A stretch of DNA of 9,932 nt from positions 1 through 9,932 of the forward strand of contig JBDUDR010000112.1 in NCBI GenBank assembly GCA_040002845.1, read 5' to 3'. Each line of letters opens with the position of its first letter. Within the stretch, counting starts at the first letter, position 1. A program made the position numbers and the translations under genes. Shown piece after piece: positions 5,793 through 9,932 of the stretch. The DNA comes from JBDUDR01 sp040002845. Its GTDB lineage: Bacteria > Actinomycetota > Actinomycetes > Propionibacteriales > Nocardioidaceae. The notes below the pieces were generated by a model. The model saw only the letters and a list, made by a program, of their open reading frames with translations, searched no databases and was not told the DNA's origin.

Positions 5793-6502
5793 CCAGCCCC
5801 AACCTCCCGACCTTTACGACGCAACTTAACGCCCGACATGGCGGAGATCTCGCTAGAATTTTTCCAGGGGTCAACCTAGCCAATGATGCCGAGGCAGGCA
5901 CCATGGCTAGTGCGTTCGAGGCAATCAAGCGTTACCCCGAGACTAGCAACCTTATCTATGTTATCAACGGAAGCGGTCTTGGAGGCGCGGTGCTAAAGGA
6001 GAATGCGATCTTTACTTCCGAACCTGGCCATGTGGAGGTGGAAGCACGACTTAACCCCTTTAGCCAAGGCAAAGCGTGCGGCATGTTCGGGGGGAACCAT
6101 GTTTGCGTCGAAGTTGTTGCTGCAGGCAAGGCCGGCATTGAGGACCTATGGCTCCAACAGAAGGGCGAGCGGTTGAGCGGTAGAGATATTGCCGCTAGAT
6201 ACCTAGATGGTGATCACATAGCAGGTGATCTTTACGACAACTCCGCGCTTGTGACGGCCCACGTTATCAAAGGGATCGCTAAGGCATTCAGCTTTCCCAA
6301 GGATTTCAGCAGAACAATAGTGGTAGGTCACGGTGGCACGTTCAAGGTGCCGGGCTACGGCGATCGCCTGCGCTCTATCTTGGCGGCGAACCTGCCATAT
6401 GTTCCCACGATGCTGTTCACGAAAGACTTCAGCAACAATGCCTGTCTCGACGGCGCAGCTATCGCTGCACTTGTGAGTGGTCGGTCTGAGATGCTTGAGT
6501 AA
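5765..6502 (+). pseudogene. ROK-family sugar kinase, 5' truncated and joined to cas1
   Basis: ROK proteins are sugar kinases such as glucokinase, or sugar-responsive repressors. Reading the frame from 5765 gives GPIDGTKLLTSPNLPTF, the family's substrate-domain pattern. NDAEAG (about 5882) follows, carrying the catalytic Asp, then the phosphate-binding NGSGLGGAVL (about 5963). EPGHVEVE and two cysteines (ACGMF, HVCVE) match part of the zinc-site region, and VVGHGGTFKVPGYG lies near the C-terminus, with TAA at 6500-6502. The N-terminal DxGGT nucleotide loop is missing because the sequence upstream of about 5765 is cas1. A gene finder may call ATG 5903 as start (199 residues), but homology continues upstream of it with no stop, so that start is an artefact. 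Third positions hold many more A and T than neighbouring genes, suggesting a separate, lower-GC origin. Exact substrate is unknown. Confidence 0.7.
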
Positions 6503-6683
6503 AAGGGCGTACTTCCAGCGATCCATCGTCGCTAGTCTTCGTCTTGAGTGCACGCAGCAGACATGGGCCAGGTTGTGTGGGTGATCTCTTGCGGTCAGCT
6601 GGCGTCGCCTCGAGGTGACTCCGGACCGGGGTAGCTGCCGGCGCGGTAGCAGGCTGACGTCGTCGTGATAACGGGCTGATGCC

Positions 6684-6720
6684 GGGGGCGGAAGTTTCGC
6701 AACCCCATATCTATCCTCCC
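6684..6720 (-). repeat. Terminal inverted repeat, right
   Basis: The exact reverse complement of 264-300. Unlike the left end, I see only one copy of the core motif here; the 80 bases inside it show no second copy. Confidence 0.85.
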
Positions 6721-6737
6721 CCGTCGCGGATGATGGG
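6720..6737 (+). repeat. 18-bp direct repeat, right copy
   Basis: Identical to 249-266 in the same orientation, directly outside the right inverted repeat. It is followed by TTAGGGG and not by further cpaF sequence. Joining the left flank to this copy would read PSRMMG then a TAG stop. Confidence 0.75.
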
Positions 6738-7013
6738 TTAGGGGATAAGCACTGCAAAACGCCCCACCCCTGGCACCAGGTCTAGGCACTCGCGACCGAG
6801 CAGGTCGGAATGAGCACCTCAACCGCCCCACCCGCGGCCTACCGAGCGCAGCAGGCTGAATCTTGGTTGGTGGGAACAGGCGCTCGGAGACGCTCTAGCA
6901 CCGGGCGCCCACGGACGAGAGGCTTTGGACCAGAGTTGGCCGCCGTGCCGGGGAGCGTAATGTGATTGTTGCGCCACCGATCAATAAGTTTCTGGCGCGA
7001 CGGGGAATCGCCA
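6738..7013. other. Right-flank stretch without a recognisable gene
   Basis: A 51-codon open frame (ATG 6810 to TGA 6961-6963, beginning MSTSTAPPAAYRAQQAESWL) is the only coding-like item. It has no clear ribosome binding site and matches no family I know. The stretch may hold the remnant 5' part of a lost gene. Nothing else (RNA gene, terminator or repeat) was seen. Confidence 0.35.
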
Positions 7014-7865
7014 ATGGACACACCGACACCACCACAGGATATGGCCGACGACGACCGTGAGCGGCCGAATAGCGGCCCGTTATCCACTGTCTGGGCGAGC
7101 CCTGGCTATTCTCACAGCGTTCGGTGTACTGGGTGCGGTGGGCAGCTACTATGTCCCCGGCCTCCTGGAACGAGCAGCCGACACGGTCGGGCGCAAGCCC
7201 TTGAAGGTGACTGTTGCCTTGCCTGAGGAGCACGGGTGGCCCTTCGCGCCAAGGTGGCTCCTGCCCTTGTCAACCGGCTCCCTGCCGTCCGACGCTCCTC
7301 TGCCCGGAGATGATGTAGGGACCACTTTTCAGGAGTTCCGAACCTGGCAGGCGGCCCATGGAGTCGTCGGTCAGTCCCAAGCCGTGCGTTTGACGATCAG
7401 CGGTGTGGACGACCGCCCTGTAATCATCCAGAGCATCAAACCAGTCGTGGACGATCGGAGCGAGCCGCTCAAGGGTTGGTACATCCGCGAGCAGCCGTGC
7501 GAGAATTTGCGAGATACCCCCTGTCAGGGGAGCCCAGGTCGAACTTGACGCGGACCCACCCAGCGTCTCGTTTCACGCCAACCAGGTGCACTCTGGCGTA
7601 CTACCTGCGCTGACTCTGCAAGTGTCGCGCACCGAGGTCGAAAGTCATCGATGTGGTCGCTCACACTGATCAATCCACGGTCGACTGGCACCTCGAGATT
7701 TACTACACGGTGGATGGGCGCGCCGGGAGCATGAGCGTCGATGACGACGGCTACCCATTCCGAGTAACAGCGCTCGTGCCAGGCCGGGCCAGGGCTTACC
7801 TGTATCGGTGTACAGGGCTTGAACGCGCGAGGGGGACCGCTGATCACCCTGGACGACAGTGCTAG
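7014..7865 (+). pseudogene. Membrane-anchored extracytoplasmic protein, multiply frameshifted
   Basis: The start is plausible (ATG 7014 with GGGG 9 bases upstream). A short hydrophilic cytosolic segment, MDTPTPPQDMADDDRERP, changes frame near 7090. One membrane helix (ALAILTAFGVLGAVGSYYV) follows, then an extracellular domain including LKVTVALPEE, TFQEFRTWQAAHGVVGQSQA and VRLTISGVDDRPVIIQSIKP. After a C-run near 7517-7521 the frame changes again to a segment with VELDADPPSVSF and LPALTLQVSRTEVE. Near 7640 it changes once more to KVIDVVAHTDQSTVDWHLEI and GSMSVDDDGYPFRVT, ending TAG 7863-7865. This N-terminal helix plus beta-rich domain ending in a DD-x-G-x-PFR motif resembles uncharacterised actinobacterial proteins; function is unknown. 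Three frame changes within 850 bases make it dead unless the sequence has errors. It decayed alongside the next gene. Confidence 0.6.
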
Positions 7866-7940
7866 GGCGATGCTGCCCAGACCACTCAGGACGAGAGGCG
7901 TGTCGCCCGTTCGTAAATCGCTCCACGGCACGAGGATCAG

Positions 7941-8291
7941 TGCAGATCGACTTCGTGCGCTATGACCCGACGGCACCGACAGCGGCACCAATGCCCACGT
8001 CAACAAGGAGTTCGTTGTCATCAAGAACAGCACGGGCAAGGCGCGGGTCTTGACTGGCTGGACTCTTCGCGACACGGCCGGTCACGTCTACCGGCTCCCG
8101 TTTACCCGGCTCCGGTCCGGCCACTCGGTGACAGTACACACCGGCAAGGGCCACAACCGGCCCGGCCAACGGTACTAGGGCCAGGACAACTACGTGTGGA
8201 ACAACGACGGGACCAGGCGATCCTGCGCAACGGCGGCACGCTCATCGACAGGTGCAGGTGGGGCGACGGGGACGGCTCCACTGGCTGCTGA
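7941..8291 (+). pseudogene. Lamin-tail-domain protein, frameshifted with internal stop
   Basis: Assembling three frames gives the Ig-like lamin tail domain found in many secreted actinobacterial proteins. QIDFVRYDP leads to a frame change near 7970, then NKEFVVIKNSTGKARVLTGW, TLRDTAGHVYRLPF and SVTVHTGKGHNRPGQRY. The TAG at 8176-8178 falls where the family has Trp (RYWGQ), a single TGG-to-TAG change. After it, YVWNNDGD is broken by loss of one G in the run at 8209-8211, and AILRNGGTLIDRCRWGDGDG continues in the third frame to TGA 8289-8291. Three separate lesions indicate a pseudogene. The expected signal peptide is not recognisable upstream, so the 5' end is uncertain. Its last 50 bases overlap the end of the small minus-strand gene. 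Confidence 0.75.
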
Positions 8292-8454
8292 TCTCGGCGA
8301 TCGGCACCCGCAGCGCCACCAACTCGCGCGGCTGGAGGATGACGACCTCGCTGTACCGGAACACCAGGTGCGCGCCTTCGGGCCACATGCCGTCGGCGTC
8401 AACCTCAGTCGTGCTGCCGTCGCGGCGGTGAATGGTGTATCGGCGGGTCGGCAC
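8242..8454 (-). CDS. Small uncharacterised protein (70 residues)
   Basis: The product begins (V)PTRRYTIHRRDGSTTEVDAD and continues GMWPEGAHLVFRYSEVVILQ, then RELVALRVPIAEI. This is a small beta-rich, soluble pattern seen in uncharacterised actinobacterial proteins; no function can be named. The last 15 or so residues (from SQWS) coincide with the antisense of the lamin-tail remnant and look unlike a protein core, so the original stop was probably earlier. There is no ribosome binding site before GTG 8454, but TACGGT at 8462-8467 fits a TANNNT -10 box with seven bases to the GTG, suggesting a leaderless transcript. It is divergent from the secreted protein gene at 8522, with 67 bases between starts. 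Confidence 0.6.
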   Translation of the reverse strand: MPTRRYTIHRRDGSTTEVDADGMWPEGAHLVFRYSEVVILQPRELVALRVPIAEISSQWSRPRRPTCTCR

Positions 8455-8521
8455 ATCAGCGACCGTAACCCGAACGGGCTGCCTGAACAGAGAACCACAC
8501 GACGTCCGTTAGCCTGCCTGT
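8455..8521. promoter_or_regulatory. Divergent promoter region with two leaderless-type -10 boxes
   Basis: On the minus strand TACGGT (8462-8467) precedes GTG 8454 by seven bases. On the plus strand TAGCCT (8510-8515) precedes GTG 8522 by six. Both fit the actinobacterial TANNNT box placed so that transcription starts at the start codon, and neither gene has a ribosome binding site. No -35 element is convincing. This is inference from spacing only. Confidence 0.4.
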
Positions 8522-9055
8522 GTGAACACCAAGCGGATGCTGGGAGTCGTCGGTCTGTGCCTGATCCTGAGCTGTTTCTCGGTGCCCGCGGCGATGGCTC
8601 AACACCTGGTCGTCAAGGACGCCGCTCACGACACTATCGATCCTGGTTTGGACTTCACGAGTGTGAATTTCAGCAACCGCGACCGCGCCATCGTCGTCAA
8701 CTTCAGCTTTGTGCGCGACCGTCGAGGCGAGGTGATCTTTCCGGTCGTGGTTCGCGGACGTGGCGCCGTCGCGCTCGTGGTCAGCCAGCATCCCCGATCC
8801 GGCGACAACCACCTGATCTTCCAGACCCGTCATAACGATCACGCCACCTGCAAGGGACTGCGCAGCGTCTGGGACCGGGCAGAAGCCGAACTCACCATCC
8901 GGGTTCCATCGCGGTGCATGCGCCCCGGAAACTACGGCGCTATCAAGTCATGGGCACTCACCGAGGGCTACCACAGCGCCAGCAGCGACGTGGACTACGC
9001 ACCGCAGACCAAGGACGGCCACCTCCGCTTGACCGGTTGGATCCCACGAGGCTAG
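8522..9055 (+). CDS. Secreted uncharacterised protein with signal peptide
   Basis: The 177-residue product starts with a clear Sec signal peptide: MNTKRM, a hydrophobic core LGVVGLCLILSCFSV, then PAAMA with cleavage expected before QHLV (about residue 26). The mature part is beta-rich: VKDAAHDT, LDFTSVNFSNRDRAIVVNFSF, RRGEVIFPVVVRG and AELTIRVPSRC. It contains two cysteines (CKGLRSVW and RCMRPGNYG) that may form a disulphide, and ends with DVDYAPQTKD and LTGWIPRG. It resembles small exported actinobacterial proteins of unknown function with a DPxGD-type opening and a CxGL...SRC pattern; I recall no characterised member. The GTG start follows TAGCCT by six bases, suggesting leaderless translation. 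It is intact, unlike the two genes before it, and convergent with the minus-strand pair that follows. Confidence 0.75.
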   Translation: MNTKRMLGVVGLCLILSCFSVPAAMAQHLVVKDAAHDTIDPGLDFTSVNFSNRDRAIVVNFSFVRDRRGEVIFPVVVRGRGAVALVVSQHPRSGDNHLIFQTRHNDHATCKGLRSVWDRAEAELTIRVPSRCMRPGNYGAIKSWALTEGYHSASSDVDYAPQTKDGHLRLTGWIPRG

Positions 9056-9068
9056 GCGCACAGGCTCC

Positions 9069-9290
9069 CTACGGGTCGGTCACCCTCTCGTGATATCCGT
9101 ACGTGTACAGCGCGGCGTACGGGTCGGCGGGCACCCGGGCCCCGACTGCTGTTAGCTGTTGGGTGGCCCAGTCGACCGCGAGTTCCTCGGCTTGTTGTCG
9201 GTTGCGGCTGCCGCCTGCGTGCGGCACGACATCGTCGTTGAACCAGTAAAAGGCGATTAGGACGCCACCAACGCGAACAGCCAACCTCAT
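9069..9290 (-). CDS. Hypothetical 73-residue protein coupled to the RTX gene
   Basis: The ATG at 9290 overlaps the TGA of the upstream RTX-type gene in an ATGA junction, the usual arrangement for translational coupling. The product starts MRLAVRVGGVLIAFYWFNDD, a short basic plus hydrophobic start that could be a weak signal or membrane segment. A hydrophilic part containing NRQQAEELAVDWATQQLTAV follows, then ADPYAALYTYGYHERVTDP. I do not recognise a family. The overlap supports it being real; the short length and lack of homology leave doubt. It could instead be a fragment of a longer lipoprotein-like gene. Confidence 0.45.
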   Translation of the reverse strand: MRLAVRVGGVLIAFYWFNDDVVPHAGGSRNRQQAEELAVDWATQQLTAVGARVPADPYAALYTYGYHERVTDP

Positions 9291-9932
9291 TCGCTGAGGT
9301 GGGCTGTTCTGACTAGGGAGGCGGGCAGGCCCCGCTCGTGGGGCAGATGGACATGGACCTTTTCACAGTCGGCGGCGACGGTGTTCTCGCTGGTGGCACC
9401 CCAGACTTCATCTTGGCCCGGTCCGCAGGTCACGGTGTCGGGAGATCCGTCCCTTTCCAGGAAGATGCCGTCGCCTCTCAGCCCGCCGTAGATCGTGTCT
9501 GCCCCCGGGCCGTCGACCAGGATGTCCCCCCCGGCCCCACCGAAGACGGCGTCAGCACCGTTACCACCGTCAATGAAGTCCCGTCCAACCCCGCCGAAGG
9601 TCACGTCGGAGCCTGCACCCGCAAAGATGCCCTCCAGCTCGTTTCCGGCGCCGCCGAAGATGGTGTCGGCCCCTTGACCGCCGAAGAGAGAGTCACGTTT
9701 GGTGCCGCCGCGGATGGTGTCGTCGCCGCGACCCGCATAAACCACGTCCGACCCCGACCCGCCGAAAGTGAGATCCGGGCCGGCCAATGCGTGAACCACG
9801 TCGTTACCGCCGAAACCTCGGATCGTGTCCCTGAACGGGGTTCCTCGCAGTACGTCGTTGCCACCGGTGCCGTTCACCGTATCCATCGCGCTGGCCGGAG
9901 CTCCCATCACCAGACTCGCCCCCACCAACCCG
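9287..9932 (-). CDS. RTX/hemolysin-type calcium-binding secreted protein (5' end outside window)
   Basis: The visible part starts with the end of a signal peptide, LVGASLVMGAPASA, with an AxA cleavage site. About ten glycine- and aspartate-rich nonapeptide-like repeats follow (GGNDVLRGT, GGSGSDVVYAGRGDDTIRGG, GGQGADTIFGGAG, GGNGADAVFGGAGGD and others). Such GGxGxDxxx repeats wind into a parallel beta-roll that binds calcium outside the cell. Several repeats are imperfect (ALAGPDLTF, GAGNELEGIF). The C-terminal cap has DTVTCGPGQDEVWG and, 15 residues on, AADCEKV, whose cysteines probably pair. No enzymatic domain is present, so it is likely a stand-alone repeat protein of the kind common in actinomycetes. 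The true start lies beyond 9932; TTG at 9928 is merely the first possible start codon inside the window. It overlaps the next gene by ATGA. Confidence 0.85.
   Translation of the reverse strand, partial: GLVGASLVMGAPASAMDTVNGTGGNDVLRGTPFRDTIRGFGGNDVVHALAGPDLTFGGSGSDVVYAGRGDDTIRGGTKRDSLFGGQGADTIFGGAGNELEGIFAGAGSDVTFGGVGRDFIDGGNGADAVFGGAGGDILVDGPGADTIYGGLRGDGIFLERDGSPDTVTCGPGQDEVWGATSENTVAADCEKVHVHLPHERGLPASLVRTAHLSE

Larger units (their letters stand above)
264..6720. mobile_element. Island bounded by 37-bp inverted repeats and 18-bp direct repeats
   Basis: Bases 264-300 are a perfect reverse complement of 6684-6720 (37 of 37). Immediately outside, and overlapping their outer edge, 249-266 and 6720-6737 are identical in direct orientation. 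This is the layout of a transposed segment: terminal inverted repeats flanked by a target duplication. The left end also has further copies of the repeat core (375, 433, 466), as in elements whose transposase binds several sub-terminal sites; IS21-family ends have such multiple repeats. No transposase gene or fragment is recognisable between the repeats, so the unit would need a transposase supplied in trans, or it is a composite left by recombination between IS ends. The 18-bp direct repeat is longer than the 4-8 bp usual for IS21. Boundaries are certain as sequence; the mechanism is inference. Confidence 0.6.

Noticed and set aside
5903..6502. A complete 199-residue gene starting at ATG 5903
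   Set aside because: ROK homology (SPNLP, NDAEAG) continues in frame upstream to about 5765, so this ATG is internal to a truncated gene.
6203..6757. A 184-codon minus-strand frame across the kinase end and right repeat
   Set aside because: It is the antisense of recognisable kinase sequence, crosses the mobile-element boundary and shows no family-like sequence.
6810..6963. A 51-codon plus-strand gene
   Set aside because: No ribosome binding site, no recognisable family and doubtful codon pattern; mentioned only as part of the flank description.

Overview
The window is GC-rich DNA with strongly G/C-biased third codon positions, frequent GTG starts and apparent leaderless genes. That points to an actinomycete. 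The tad-type pilus ATPase fragment, DUF3024-like remnant, lamin-tail-domain remnant and RTX-type secreted protein fit a Nocardioides-like or Streptomyces-like actinomycete, but I cannot fix the genus. Much of the window is accessory DNA: six of the recognisable genes are truncated or frameshifted, next to a few intact ones.

Left flank (1-266): an internal piece of a CpaF/TadA secretion ATPase, open at the window edge and cut off just before its Walker B segment. An island follows, about 6.4 kb long (264-6720). It is bounded by a perfect 37-bp inverted repeat (264-300 and 6684-6720) and, just outside, by an 18-bp direct repeat (249-266 and 6720-6737). The left end carries several sub-terminal copies of the inverted-repeat core, as at transposon ends of the IS21 type, but no transposase gene lies inside.

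Island cargo, in order: the decayed C-terminal end of a membrane protein (minus strand, 550-945); a frameshifted DUF3024-type gene (plus, about 941-1222); an intact 807-residue caspase-like protein with EF-hand loop, helical repeat, beta-sandwich, proline-rich linker and about eight C-terminal membrane helices (minus, 1358-3781); a 35-residue ORF translationally coupled in front of it (3781-3888); a short coding-like remnant (plus, 4027-4197); an intact 209-residue helical protein with an R-x4-H motif of the HEPN RNase kind (minus, 4180-4809); a solitary cas1 cut off after about 225 residues (plus, 5094-5792); and, joined at the cas1 breakpoint, the 3' part of a lower-GC ROK-family sugar kinase gene (5765-6502). 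The caspase-membrane protein, its coupled small ORF and the HEPN-like protein are the live part. Together they look like a candidate abortive-infection or stress-response module; this is inference from domains and position only.

Right flank (6738-9932): two consecutive genes decayed by several frameshifts (a single-pass membrane/extracytoplasmic protein, 7014-7865; a lamin-tail-domain protein, 7941-8291). Then come a divergent pair of probably leaderless genes (small cytosolic protein, minus, 8242-8454; secreted 177-residue protein, plus, 8522-9055) and a minus-strand pair in which an RTX/hemolysin-type calcium-binding secreted protein (9287-9932, 5' end outside the window) overlaps a 73-residue ORF by ATGA. 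No CRISPR array, rRNA, tRNA or complete transposase gene was seen.
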